From Mesocentrotus franciscanus (lineage: Eukaryota; Echinodermata; Echinoidea; Camarodonta; Strongylocentrotidae): a DNA stretch of 64,000 nt. Shown one piece after another: positions 24,601 through 32,837 of the stretch. A model generated the notes under the pieces. That model was not told the origin of the DNA and ran no database searches. It saw only the letters and a list, made by a program, of their open reading frames with translations. The stretch is from positions 19,551,714 to 19,615,713 of the forward strand of contig CP137668.1 in the NCBI GenBank assembly GCA_037976565.1, given 5' to 3'. How positions within the stretch are numbered: position 1 is the first letter of the stretch; the number at the start of each line of letters is the position of its first letter. Made by a program: the position numbers and the translations under genes.

Positions 24601-25173
24601 GTCCGGACATACATGTACGACATATTAATTGTAGGGTCTACACTGTAGCCCCTCCCTGGCCATAAATAAAATCTCAAAATTGTTGAAAGAACTGTTTGTA
24701 TATACGTAGAAACAATCACTATGAGCCCTCACCATGCATCAATTTACAAATTTAATGAAAGTTATGACGATTGCGTCTCTAGTCTTGGCTCTTGCACACA
24801 AAAAAACGTGCACTTCTTGGAAAGTTTGATTGAGTAGATCATGTATTCTATCTAAGATTCTAGATTCCCATTGTGCTTTATACATTGCAGGCTAACTGAT
24901 AAGACCTCAATTCTCAAATAGTAAAACTATATTTTAATGTATAATGATAAATGAAGACATGCAGTACATCTGACCTGTACATACATGATCATGATACTTG
25001 ATAAACTTACATAAAGTCTACATTTAAAAGATGAAAAGGAAAAAATGAGGTTGGCTCGCGCTCGCTGCATGCAATGGCTAGTGCATTGTATCGACACTTT
25101 CACTGTACTCTGTAGTAGTCTGTCTGAAGCTGAAGAGCCTTCTCTTACCTTGAGCAGCATTTTTACGCGGCAT
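980..25173 (-). CDS. SPATS2L: SPATS2/SPATS2L-like protein, 5' four coding exons (partial gene)
   Basis: Four minus-strand exons at 25149-25173, 16675-16772, 12444-12552 and 980-1026 join in phase (intron phases 1, 0, 1, 0) and encode 93 residues beginning MPRKNAAQ. Residues about 40-80 (IAKVHEVVPSRSRDDVALVL, then helix 3 around NVDKAIQSFMD) match the ubiquitin-associated/CUE-like N-terminal domain of SPATS2 and SPATS2L. The last exon (GAKTVLNEW...HGKK) matches the family's conserved VLKEW...TGKKK block. Family members are cytoplasmic, RNA-granule/nucleolus-associated proteins of about 550 residues; molecular function is poorly defined. Invertebrates usually have one SPATS2-type gene, so I cannot choose between the two vertebrate paralogues; the symbol marks the family. 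The remaining exons, including the coiled-coil DUF1387 part, should lie left of base 1. The extra N-terminal 30 residues (DGKDAGILLFDDRKRAVMTD) are not known to me from vertebrate members. All donors are GTAAGA, GTATGT or GTAAGT. Confidence 0.85.
5070..5448 (+). mobile_element. TTAA-flanked MITE, family A, copy 1
   Basis: The 379 bp unit is flanked by TTAA on both sides (5066-5069 and 5449-5452). Its termini are inverted: it begins AGGTAAAGACCAGTTTTGG and ends with the complement, CCAGAACTGGTCATTATCT. A second, full-length copy in opposite orientation lies at 57671-58058, with the internal sequence matching as well. TTAA duplication points to the piggyBac or Kolobok superfamilies. There is no coding capacity. 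Confidence 0.85.
6608..6822 (+). mobile_element. hAT-like MITE, GGCGGATCCAG family, copy 1
   Basis: It starts CAGGCGCGGATCCAGG and ends CACTGGATCCGCCA, an inverted terminus of about 13 bp. The interior has G-runs, 'AAAATCGCGCCGGCCG' and 'TTCGCTCAGTGGGGGGTAGT' words, which recur at 7300-7400 and 38405-38450. A clean target duplication was not found. Non-coding. Confidence 0.6.
7240..7420 (+). mobile_element. hAT-like MITE, GGCGGATCCAG family, copy 2 (right end unclear)
   Basis: It starts CAGGGGCGGATCCAGCC and carries the same interior as the copy at 6608 (AAAATCGCGCCGG, then TTCGCTCAGTGGGG and GTGAGCA). No matching right terminus was found before the hairpin at 7419, so it is either truncated or interrupted there. 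Confidence 0.5.
7419..7577. repeat. Imperfect inverted repeat, ~40 bp arms
   Basis: The arm TTTTTTACTCAACACCCC followed by TTGAGCGCCAGGAGGGCCC (7419-7457) recurs as its reverse complement at 7533-7577 with a few indels. The loop is about 75 bp. It sits at the right edge of the hAT-like copy at 7240 and may be part of that element. Confidence 0.6.
8279..8475. mobile_element. hAT-like short element, decayed
   Basis: The left end CATTGGGGATCCAGGGGCAC and the right end GATACGCCCCTG (whose complement is CAGGGGCGTATC) form a degenerate inverted terminus around GC-rich, T-run sequence. A second left-end fragment (CATTGGCGGATCCAGGGGG) begins at about 8536, again preceded by ACTAG. Non-coding. Confidence 0.4.
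9077..9198 (+). repeat. 28 bp direct repeat, two copies
   Basis: The word AAGGGGACCTTTAGAATTTG followed by TTCATAAA occurs exactly at 9077-9104 and again at 9171-9198, 94 bp apart. It is a local tandem duplication with diverged spacer. Confidence 0.8.
12444..12552 (-). CDS. SPATS2L: SPATS2-like coding exon 3 (UBA/CUE-like domain)
   Basis: Read on the minus strand, acceptor CTCACCCAG precedes 109 nt and donor GTAAGA follows. It encodes 36 codons plus one base, starting IAKVHEVVPSRS and ending QSFMD. The pattern V-x-x-V-V-P-x-R-S...V-A-L-V-L-Q...V-D-K-A-I-Q-x-F-M aligns residue by residue with the three-helix domain of SPATS2/SPATS2L (VRAVVPNKS, IVLVLQ, VDKTVQAFM). It is the most diagnostic exon of the gene. 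Confidence 0.9.
13038..13508. mobile_element. MITE with CTTTTCACACT termini
   Basis: It begins CTTTTCACACTGGCAAAA and ends ACAAGTGTGAAAAG, its reverse complement allowing indels. Within it, variants of 'TAACCCCGTACTA' and 'AGTCCGGGGTTAA' recur at least eight times in both orientations. No open frame. The superfamily is unclear because no clean target duplication is visible. Confidence 0.7.
13930..14631. repeat. 8 bp target-site duplication flanking the foldback element
   Basis: ACTCGGGT occurs at 13930-13937 and 14624-14631, immediately outside the inverted ends ATGGCGCGCC...GGCGCGCCAT. Because the element starts with AT and the right flank continues AT, the shared word can be read as up to 10 bp. 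Eight bp fits hAT or P; 9-10 bp would fit Mutator-like elements. Confidence 0.8.
13938..14623. mobile_element. Foldback element built of ~29 short palindromes
   Basis: The 686 bp element starts ATGGCGCGCCGTTTGACCAA, continues TAATTCA, and ends with the exact reverse complement. Between the ends are about 29 variants of the 17 bp odd palindrome GATAAACACTGTTTATC (centre C or G; variants with GAAAAAC or GAGAAAC), spaced by 2-4 bp such as GCC, GAGC and GACT. The order of spacers and variants on the right mirrors that on the left, so the whole is a large inverted repeat with arms of roughly 200 bp or more. The terminal word recurs internally in direct orientation at 14164 and 14250, so the left arm has been partly re-duplicated. 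Open frames in both strands are artefacts of the repeat. Confidence 0.9.
15513..15672. repeat. CT-rich microsatellite
   Basis: Two runs of (TC)n separated by imperfect CT-rich sequence. The long serine/leucine open frames over it are low-complexity artefacts. Confidence 0.9.
15738..16323 (+). mobile_element. TTAA-flanked MITE, family B, copy 1
   Basis: TTAA lies at 15734-15737 and 16324-16327. The termini are AGGTACTAATGGTACATG... and the inverted ...TACATGTACATGTACCT, followed inward by CCCATTTGCAGGCC and GGCTGCAAAAGGGAT. An inverted, diverged copy lies at 29016-29561. The termini carry TACATG expansions that the second copy lacks. Non-coding. Confidence 0.85.
16675..16772 (-). CDS. SPATS2L: SPATS2-like coding exon 2
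   Basis: Read on the minus strand, acceptor TTGTGTACAG precedes 98 nt and donor GTATGT follows. With one base from exon 1 it makes 33 codons, GDGKDAGILLFDDRKRAVMT then DQPRHAQEAFREQ. It is the only frame free of stops and it joins both neighbours in phase. The acidic/basic segment has no domain I recognise; it lies before the UBA-like domain. Confidence 0.75.
17775..18346. mobile_element. TTAA-flanked MITE, family C
   Basis: TTAA lies at 17771-17774 and 18347-18350. The element begins AGGGATAGTTGAGTT and ends with the exact reverse complement AACTCAACTATCCCT. At 572 bp it has no coding capacity. The duplication and termini fit piggyBac/Kolobok-type non-autonomous elements. Confidence 0.85.
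18433..18971. mobile_element. hAT-like element with CAGTGGCGTATCTAC termini
   Basis: The left end is CTGTGGCGTATCTAC and the right end is GTAGATACGCCACTG, inverted with one mismatch in 15. CAGTGGCGTA-type ends are common among hAT elements. The interior (539 bp) is AT-rich and non-coding. An 8 bp duplication was not evident. Confidence 0.6.
20466..20544. repeat. 79 bp hairpin, 24 bp arms
   Basis: GTACAAGTTCACCAACATCC plus CATT is repeated as its reverse complement with one mismatch at 20521-20544. Just upstream (20447-20465) is GTTTCCCGAAACCGTCAG, which matches the terminus of the MITE at 53414-53584, so this is a partial copy of that family. Confidence 0.75.
20590..20796. mobile_element. 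Short element with CACTGCAG...GGGAAAAAAATA termini
   Basis: The left end CACTGCAGTGCAGGG then AAAAAAATA is mirrored at the right end by TATTTTTTTCCCTGC then TGCAGTG, differing by a 2 bp indel. The interior repeats 'TTTCGGGGGCTCTTTT' words. Non-coding, 207 bp. Confidence 0.65.
25149..25173 (-). CDS. SPATS2L: SPATS2-like coding exon 1 (start codon)
   Basis: On the minus strand ATG at 25173-25171 opens MPRKNAAQ plus one base, followed by donor GTAAGA. The sequence upstream of the ATG (AACAATCAACATG, A at -3) is a good start context. Phase matches exon 2 exactly. The short basic N-terminus is not diagnostic on its own; the call rests on the donor, phase and the promoter-like sequence upstream. 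Confidence 0.65.
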
Positions 25174-25350
25174 GTTGATTGTTTCTCTGACTTTCAAGTT
25201 TCGAAATTTGGTTACCCCGGCCCCGCGTCGAAGTACAGTATGCCTACGTCTACGGTACAGTGTGGCAGTAATCCAAAGGTAGTCTACCCTCAATTTCAAT
25301 TTCAACAGGCTACACGACGATCTACGTGACTACCACATCAACTGTCAATT
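25174..25350 (-). other. Putative 5' untranslated region of the SPATS2-like gene
   Basis: This is the unspliced stretch between the likely transcription start and the ATG on the minus strand. It is more CpG-containing than the intron next to it. The start position is an estimate from the TATA-like site at 25379-25388. Confidence 0.35.
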
Positions 25351-25378
25351 CATCCCTAGATCTCCGGCCGACCCAAAG

Positions 25379-25388
25379 TATATATAGT
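25379..25388 (-). promoter_or_regulatory. TATA-like element for the SPATS2-like gene
   Basis: On the minus strand the sequence ACTATATATACTTTGGG lies about 205 bp before the start codon. Just upstream of it is a CACTGCACTGCACTC repeat. Placement is suitable for a core promoter with transcription starting about 30 bp downstream, but no transcript evidence is available. Confidence 0.4.
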
Positions 25389-25740
25389 GAGTGCAGTGCA
25401 GTGATGAAGTGCAGTGCTAGTGCCGACGACAACATCCGCGCGATATTAGATAGCATGCACTCGTACTCGCAGCTGATTTGATTACATAAAAAAAAGATCT
25501 TATACAACTCGTCCTCAAAAACTGTGGTCGACCTCGAAACGTTCGTTTTGACTTATTTCAAGGAAAACCTCAACCTTTGCCGGTACTAAAAATAATTTAG
25601 TTCCTTTGATTATAGTTCTTCTTTTTTTCCACCAAAGCCTACTTTCACACAAATAAATTATTATTTTTTGTCTTTTATCTCATATCTCTGTCCATGTTTG
25701 TATAAAATGGGGGGGGGGTGCAGTTACTCCATGGGGGTAA

Positions 25741-25996
25741 GACTAAGATCGACTTTAAGTTGGACTTAAGTATAACAGGCCGTTCATGCCGTTGGTTGCT
25801 ATCCCAATTGGTCTCTAAATTATAATCTTTAGATAATATTTTTCCTTCAATAATAAATTATCAAAAATGTAAGTTTTGTAGATTTTTTACCATGATTTGT
25901 ACATCCCTTTAGAGACCAATGCCAGTAAATAATGATAGCAAACAATGGCATGAACGGCCTGTTATACTTAAGTCCAACTTAAAGTCGATCTTAGTC
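25741..25996. mobile_element. Long-armed MITE (GACTAAGATCGACTTTAAG termini)
   Basis: The arm GACTAAGATCGACTTTAAGT, then TGGACTTAAGTATAACAGGC and CGTTCATGCC, recurs almost perfectly as its reverse complement at 25945-25996. With the looser inner part (GGTCTCTAAA) the arms are about 75-90 bp of a 256 bp element. A further outer match (CCATGGGGG at 25730 and CCCCCCATG at 26009) suggests the true ends lie slightly outside. Confidence 0.85.
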
Positions 25997-26205
25997 TTTG
26001 TGAAACGCCCCCCATGTGCGGTTATACTCCATGGCCAGCGTTGTAACCTACCACTGAGGGGTGCTGGTCACACCAGGGGAAAGGGGGAAACTGGTCTTAA
26101 TGAGTAAATAAAGTACAAATTAACAAGGCTGCCAATAAGGTGTGAAAAGGGTCCTGGCATCTTTTTCTCATGCCTCAGTTTCATTCTCTCTCTCTCCCAG
26201 GGAGC

Positions 26206-26472
26206 GGGGTACTCAGATTTGGTTTGGCCTGGGGTGTACGTACGTGCCGCTCAATTAGCCTCGCCATGCAGAAGCCCCTACCCATTTTTAGGGGTCATTT
26301 TCAAAATTCTCGGGTGTTTGCATTGCAAACACCCGAGAACTTTGGTAATTTTGAAAACACGGACCCATGTTTAGGGATATTTTTGTTTAAAATGGGGCCA
26401 TGTTTAGGGATTTTTGTGAAAAGTGACCCATTAGAGGGGCACACCCCGTATATCTTAATGTATGAGTACCCC
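26206..26472. mobile_element. Short element with GGGGTACTCA termini and internal perfect hairpin
   Basis: GGGGTACTCA at 26206 is inverted as TGAGTACCCC at 26463-26472. The centre contains a perfect 15 bp arm hairpin (26308-26338; TCTCGGGTGTTTGCA, one-base loop) nested within further 10 bp arms (TTTTCAAAAT at 26298 and ATTTTGAAAA at 26348). (CT)n runs abut both ends. Non-coding. Confidence 0.6.
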
Positions 26473-28542
26473 CCCTTTTTTTCCGGGCTCTCTCTCTCTC
26501 TCTCTCTCTCTCACCTTTCGATGTGTGGGTAGGCCTACATGCCCCCGCCCCCACTACAATAATGATTACGAAATTGATTAGTCTCCTATAAAGGGGAACT
26601 ATATGGTATATGCCCCTGATCATGATGCCTATCCAATACCTATATATAACATATAACATTATGTCCATCCAACGGGGTTGAAGGAGCTAGGGGCAAAGAC
26701 TATGTAACCCTTGACGGCCACCTCCCCTGGATCCCCCTCCCCACTCCGGCGCTATTCAAGCCTTAACCTTCAAATTAACTGAAATAAATTTAGACAGAGT
26801 CACCATGAGACAACACAGCCAGAAACTGACAGATCTAGGCTCTGCTCAAAGCTTTAGTCATGGTATAATACTAGTAGGTCGGGGGGGGGGCGAACTAGGA
26901 AGGTAAAGAGACTCGGCCGATATTACTGTGTTCGAATTCTAGGAGCGCGAATCGTCACGTTGACGAGCGGCGCATCACCTCCTAATCGTTCCTGGCCTGG
27001 GAGCACTGACCGGTGAAGAAATGCCAAGAGTAAATTAACCATGCATGATTTGACATGAAATAGGTCTAGATATTTTGTATTTGAAATTATTGATTTCGCA
27101 TTACAACTGTGCTTTTTTAAGCACTTTTAATAAGTTATTGTCTCTATTTCGTAGTCACAATTTCCTATTTTCTAGTTTATTATAAGTATAACAGAGCTCT
27201 ACTCGTAGTCTAGTGAAACCAGTCCCATTTAATTGCTACCCATACAGCTATAATACAGTAGCTCTATGCTGCCACCCCACTTTTCAGGCCACGCCCAACC
27301 CTACATTCTCTGTTTATATCGCATTGTATGCTTGTGCGTGTATGCATGTGTGAGTTTGCCTCATGAAAATCAATAAATCCATAATTATTTAGAGTAAAAA
27401 GAATGATAGCTATCTTGTCCTATCTTTTGAGAACCCTGGATAGTCACTCACCCTGGACCCCCCTCTGCTTAAAAATAGGCACAATTTGAATTTGGGTAAA
27501 GTTTGAATCATTCTAGATAGGCTACGCCTATGTGCTAAAATCAGCTGGTTTTTTCAACTCTCTGAAACCTTCCCGTTTCTAATTTTGCGATCGAGCGATG
27601 CGAGCGAGAAAAAAGACAGCTGATTATCTTTAAATGCTATTTCCTTGTCAAAATACTCCAAATTGTATATATTATTTCATTTATTTGGGCATCTTGCGGT
27701 TTCGGACGCTTTGTTTTCATGAAGGTGACGTTATTCCAGTATCTTTATAACTGCATGGCACCCCGGTTGTAACAGGCTGTGCCAAACTGTAGTTCGCTCT
27801 GGAACGCCTGCATATTCCTTTTCTTTCTTTTTTAAGTATAGAAATTACACCTTTTGAGTCGGGCCCTAATTGATTTTTGACATATTAATCAGTCGAATGG
27901 TGATGGTTGAATTCGTGTGGATAGTAGACGGGGCTGGGTGTAGACCACACGGTCTCTCCCTGCATGGTACTGAGTAAATTTAATACAATATCTTTAGGCG
28001 TGATTATTGATTTCAGTTGCCGATTTGACGTCAGAAAGCAGGGATACATACCTATTATCGAGGTCAAGGTCGCCCTTTTCTTTCATTGAACACCACCCGG
28101 CTCGACGACTCATCCTAAAAAGGGCTATTGGCCCGTGCGTGCGTGTGTGTGTGGGGGGTTAAGTAGTAGAAGGGGTGAAGGGGTGCATGGTGGGGGATAT
28201 TAACGGAGGGTGCATTGTATACAAAAAATATGTATTATGTTATTTTCCATGAATGATGGTAATAACTAAGTTCAGTAAGTGATTATTATTATTAGAAAAA
28301 TTTAGTGATTTCATTCCATTATTCTCCTTCTTTGCTCAATGTTTTGTGAATAATTTATTTGTGTTATGAAAAAGAAATAAAGATTTGTATTTGTATTATG
28401 TACATTGAATTTTTATGTAATGATTTATTTTGAATGAAATCTCTAACTACAAAAAATATGGAAAAAAGTGTGTGTGTAATTGTGTGTGTGTCACGAGGGG
28501 GATATTATGCCTTCTCCTCAACCCCCCTCTCTCTCTCTCTCC

Positions 28543-28682
28543 CAGCGCCGTAGCCAGAGTTTGATGTTTGGGGGGCACATACATGTAATTGATCGACGTC
28601 CTGGGGAGGGGTCTATGAGGATGGGTGTGTGATCTTGGAAATTTGGGGGCACGTGCCCCCAAACCCCCAGGCTACGGGCCTG
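28543..28682. mobile_element. Short hAT-like element with CAGCGCCGTAGCC termini
   Basis: The left end CAGCGCCGTAGCCAG is mirrored by GGCTACGGGCCTG. Flanking 8 bp words CTCTCTCC and CTCTCCCC match at 7 of 8, though they lie in CT-rich sequence and could match by chance. A palindrome GGGGGCACGTGCCCCC lies inside. 140 bp, non-coding. Confidence 0.6.
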
Positions 28683-29015
28683 CTCTCCCCCTCCCTCGCC
28701 CTCTTTTATTCGCCTTTCGATTAGGGAAGCGCGTGCCCCAGGCATATGCCCCTTTCCCCACTGTATTATGTCAATGGCAGTCGTCTCTATTCGTAATGTT
28801 ATTAATGAGAAAATATGGTAACCAAATCGCATCACTTTTTGTAGGCGTATATAATAAATCACTTATTATATTGTCTAGACTAAACAAAATCATATCATAA
28901 TAGCAAAATCATGCACGCATGGCATTACGCAATCCAAAATTCCAAATACACCCAGTTCAAAGGATGTTGCTATTTCCGAAAAACGTGAAGCGACAAGTTT
29001 ACAACCCTGTATTAA

Positions 29016-29561
29016 AGGTAGTGTATCCCTTTTGCAGCCATCATCGAATTCTGTAGAACTTTGCAGAAATTATGAATATGTCACGTAACTATGTCCTATC
29101 TGTGAAATTTAAACGTTAGCAGTGTCCTAGCATGGGATATTCAAATTATGCAACGAAACCCGTTTACTTTCTAGACTTCACTGTCAGACACTATTGAGTG
29201 ACTGACTGACTTCTTTTTTTTTCTTAGGTAATAACATACATAAAATGAGCTGTAAAGGGTACATGAGCATTTGTCTACATCAATAGCCCACTTTTCGTAA
29301 TGGCCAAAATCAAACTGATTGAATCTTTGCGCAGCACAAAACGTACGACCATTCGGTACAAGGGTCTGAAAATCAGACTATTTAATTAAACGAGCGCGCT
29401 CGCTAAATTCGATTCGACAACTAACGGTCGTTATTTTCCCACATAAAGAATTGTTCAAGCCCTTTTGTTTTGAGGGAAGTTCTAAATTAGTATTATCTTT
29501 CAAATGCCGTTGGAATTTGACCTTTTTATTTGTTTTGGCCTGCAAATGGGACAAAATACCT
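29016..29561 (-). mobile_element. TTAA-flanked MITE, family B, copy 2 (inverted)
   Basis: TTAA at 29012-29015 precedes AGGTAGTGTATCCCTTTTGC. The right end is GGCCTGCAAATGGGACAAAA then TACCT, followed by TCAA (mutated TTAA). Read on the minus strand it aligns along its length with 15738-16323, including the words TCTAGACTTCACTGTCAGAC and GAAAATCAGACT. It has small insertions and deletions. Confidence 0.85.
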
Positions 29562-30107
29562 TCAAAGGGAAAATCATCCTGATTTTATAAGGTGTCCGAA
29601 AAACACGAACAAAATTCGTTAAAAAAATCAACGTTTTTGCCAATGTTTCCTTCACGAAATGCTGATCACCAAAGAAACCAAAGCCTTTTACTAACGTTCG
29701 GCTCCTTTTCTGCTAAACGTTTGATAAAACTCAATATAATATGAACCCCCCCCCCACACACGCACACACACACACACACACACACCCTCTCCTCCGATTG
29801 TAACTAACACTCTCCTTGGTAAAATACGCTGCTCGCTATAGCGAGAGGATTAGCATTAAAATAATTCGAAAAAAACAAATTTTCTATAAGAAATGATCAA
29901 CAATCTGATTAACACACCACAATCACGGAAAATGTCGGTCTCGTGGGCTGTACCAATAATATTGAAGACGTCCATAGCAAAAAATACCGTATAATATAGT
30001 GGACACTGTGTATCACTTGATAGTAGATTTTTAGATCTGTATCATGTGATAAAAGCTCGGTTTGTTGTCATGAGATGAACCTCTGTTTTCAACATTATTT
30101 GGAGACA

Positions 30108-30160
30108 GGGCCCGCGGAACGGCGGGGCTAGGGGGCGCGAGCCCCCCCCCCCTCCCCCCA
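30108..30160 (+). mobile_element. Left end of a GC-rich hAT-like family (CAGGGCCCGCGG)
   Basis: CAGGGCCCGCGGAACGGCGG then GGCTAGGGGGCGCGAGCCCC begins here. Related ends occur at 33931 (CAGGGCCCGCGCTACGGCGG) and, inverted, near 43141 (CGCCGTTCCGCAGGTCCTG). The other boundary of this copy was not resolved. Confidence 0.45.
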
Positions 30161-30475
30161 TTAAAAAAATAATAAGTTTACGAGAATCTTCCGCTAAATA
30201 CGAGACCACATTTACCTAAAAGCGCGACCCTTGCCTATATATATTATTATATTGCTTTACAAAACAAATCTGCATAAACTTTAGAAATATGTGAGAGGAA
30301 GAGATGATACGGTACTACCTTGTATTATATTTTATACAGAAATTTATTTTTCACCTATAAAATTTACTCATAAAAATAAAGGGTCAACGTTAATTTTTCA
30401 TATCTTTAGCAAGTGTCTCATTTGAATTAAATATTGCTTCAGACCATGATTTACGTCATTAGACAAAAATAAAGT

Positions 30476-30670
30476 CACCTGCCAGTGTCACAAATAAGGT
30501 ATCAAAATAATGCTCATCTGACCGTAATTAAATGGCTAAAACCCCCTGAGTTTCCGGGGCTCGCCCCCGCCCCTTGACCCCCGCCAGGGCTTTGCCCTTG
30601 GACCCCACGCCAATTTACGCCCCGCTCGCTACGCTCTACCTGATCTTAAATTCTTTAGCCCCCCCCCCCC
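30476..30670 (-). repeat. Copy of the 42.5 kb satellite monomer, inverted, with GC-rich extension
   Basis: Read on the minus strand, GCTCATCTGACC, AAATAAGG and CCTGCCAGTGTCAC words match the repeat at 42498-43050. It then runs into GC-rich sequence (CCGCTCGCTACGCTCTACCT) that recurs at 36130-36180. Confidence 0.7.
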
Positions 30671-30739
30671 TTACCTCATTTTAGAGCGCGCAAAGCGCGC
30701 TCCCTATAGGGCGTGGGTGCAGGGAGGGGGAAGTTTCCC

Positions 30740-30897
30740 TTTGACGTTTCATTAGAGAAAGAAGACGATTCGTTGTACCGTTCTCGACTCTTAATCCTTG
30801 TCTGAATTCAGTTTTTCCCCTTCCGTGCAAAGCGCGGAAGCTTTGACGTTTCAATAAATTATTATTAGAGAAAGAAGACGATTCGTTGTACCGTTCT
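30740..30897 (+). repeat. Direct duplication, ~45 bp unit
   Basis: TTTGACGTTTCA...TTAGAGAAAGAAGACGATTC and GTTGTACCGTTCT occur at 30740-30784 and again at 30842-30897, the second with an inserted ATAAATTATTAT. Confidence 0.75.
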
Positions 30898-30958
30898 GAA
30901 TTTTCAAAAATGTTTCTTTGTCTGCTCCTTTTTCTTCCTACGTCCTCTTACTTTTTCT

Positions 30959-30962
<4 letters not shown>

Positions 30963-30993
<31 letters not shown>
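30963..30993. repeat. (CT)n microsatellite
   Basis: A pure dinucleotide run of about 30 bases. Similar runs occur at 9249-9268, 10269-10293 (as GA), 10520-10538 and 26489-26513. Confidence 0.9.
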
Positions 30994-30996
<3 letters not shown>

Positions 30997-32185
30997 GGCC
31001 GGCGTTTTTGGGGTTGCGACCGCCCCACCGCCCCTGACTACGCGCCTGTACCGGGACAGTATATATTAGGCCTAGAAGCTCTTAAAAAGATCATACTACA
31101 TAACACTCATAAATAACCCAAAACATAAACGATAAATCCTGCAAAAAAAAAAGATGTGAGATGTGTTTAGAGAAACATTACCTTATATCGAGACGATGTA
31201 AGTATAATTCCCTTGCTGTAGACACGAGAAATGAAGTTATTATTGTCTTGACTCTACGGGTATCTCAACATCAAATGACAATGAGAAACGATTTTCATTT
31301 GGTATCTTCTCGTTTCATTTGCATAAGAGATCAAAGTGACATTGAGAGATTTACTCCACAATTCAACTGACCCAAGAAAAAAAAAGGTTTGCAGGGTTAA
31401 ACCCATGTGTTATTCGTTGTATCATAATCTTGGCTGTATAAACTAACAGAGACCCTGGTATTGTAGGCTTCTCAAAACAATTTGTGTGTGCGGGGGGTGT
31501 CAGAGGGTGTGCGGGGGTGTGGGGAAGGGGTGGGTGTCAGACATTGGACAGGTAGGTAGGTAGGTATAATAGAAAGATATATATACAAATTTATATGAAT
31601 GAATAACTAACGAACTAACCAACTAACCAACCAACTAAATAAATAATTGACTTACTAACTAATGGAATAAATGAATATTTAAAGAAGCAAATCAAGTCAA
31701 TCAAATTTGCTAATAGGGCCCCCACCCCCACGAAACAAAGGAACGAGCAAGCAGGCAAGAAAAGAAGGGGTCATGTTATACATGATAATACACAACAGCA
31801 CGATTTTTGTCTCGTTGCTATTTATTTCTACTCCTAAATTATTTATAATTTTGGCCTACATCAAAGTTTTTTCCCAACCAGTCATGCCTATAAAGCACGT
31901 TTCCTAAAGTTTCCTATAAATCCTCCCGCTGCATTGATTCGATTTAAAAAGGATTTGCCTTATCTGATCATTGATCTTGTTGCTTTACCAAACTGATCGA
32001 AGATCGAAGCCGTTGCCACCCCCCCCCCCCTCCTCATTGATGTAAGGATTGTTTTCGTGTATTCCGTATCTGTAATGCAATGATATCTTTCATCAATTGT
32101 CATTGTATTTAGATTTATCATAATCAAATACCGAACTCTGACCTTTATACTTTAAATGCAGGTCGAGTGTATCATTATGGTTGAT

Positions 32186-32385
32186 TTCCATTGCTGTAGT
32201 GGTACAGTGGTTCATTCACTTGCCTCTTTTAAGAGTTCAAATCTCTTTTATATACAGATGTTGTTCTCGACCCAGGTGTAGAGATAACACATATAGAAAT
32301 ATTTATATCCATTTTGCTATTTACTATAGTACTAGTGCCTTGGTTATTTTGCTGCCAATAATCGGTGGAACTACTTTGGGCTAAT
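32186..32385 (+). mobile_element. Decayed tRNA-derived SINE
   Basis: An A-box-like TGTAGTGGTACAGTGGTTC is followed by a B-box-like GAGTTCAAATCTC and 'ACCCAGGTGTAGAGA', as in the SINE family at 48886-49127. It is heavily diverged, so boundaries are approximate. Confidence 0.45.
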
Positions 32386-32499
32386 GTAATTTGGTAAAGT
32401 CTTATGGAATTGTAAATGAATTGTTAACGCAGAAATGGCTATTGGTTGTCCGATACAATATTGTACTAGCTTATGACGAAATCGTCAACAACTACAATA

Positions 32500-32663
32500 T
32501 GATGATGTTATTGATAATGATGACGATGGTGATGATAACAATTATAATAATAATAATGATAATGATAATAATAATAATGATAATAATGATAATAATAATA
32601 ATAATAATAAAAATGATAATAATAATGATAATGATAATGATAATAAAAATAATGATAATAATG

Positions 32664-32728
<65 letters not shown>

Positions 32729-32832
32729 TTTAAAATGATAATAATAATGATAATGATAATGATAATAATGATAGCCTAGTTGTAATAATAATAATAATAT
32801 TAATAATAATAATAATAATAGTAATTGTATTT
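32500..32832. repeat. (TAA/TGA)n microsatellite
   Basis: More than 300 bp of ATAATGATA-type trinucleotide repeat. The long Met/Ile open frame across it is a low-complexity artefact. It directly abuts the 3' (A/T-repeat) end of the inverted SINE at 32838-33039, so it probably grew from that SINE's tail. Confidence 0.9.
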
Positions 32833-32837
32833 ACCAA

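Larger units (their letters stand above)
16773..25148 (-). other. Intron 1 of the SPATS2-like gene
   Basis: The 8.4 kb intron holds TACATG repeats (17000-17100, 17670-17690, 19524-19546, 22818-22848, 23165-23180), a TTAA MITE at 17775-18346, a hAT-like element at 18433-18971, a hairpin at 20466-20544 and a hAT-like element at 20590-20796. From 20800 to 25100 I see no further gene or element, only AT-rich sequence with scattered short repeats. Confidence 0.6.

Noticed and set aside
32391..32738. 115-codon Met/Ile-rich frame
   Set aside because: Trinucleotide microsatellite.
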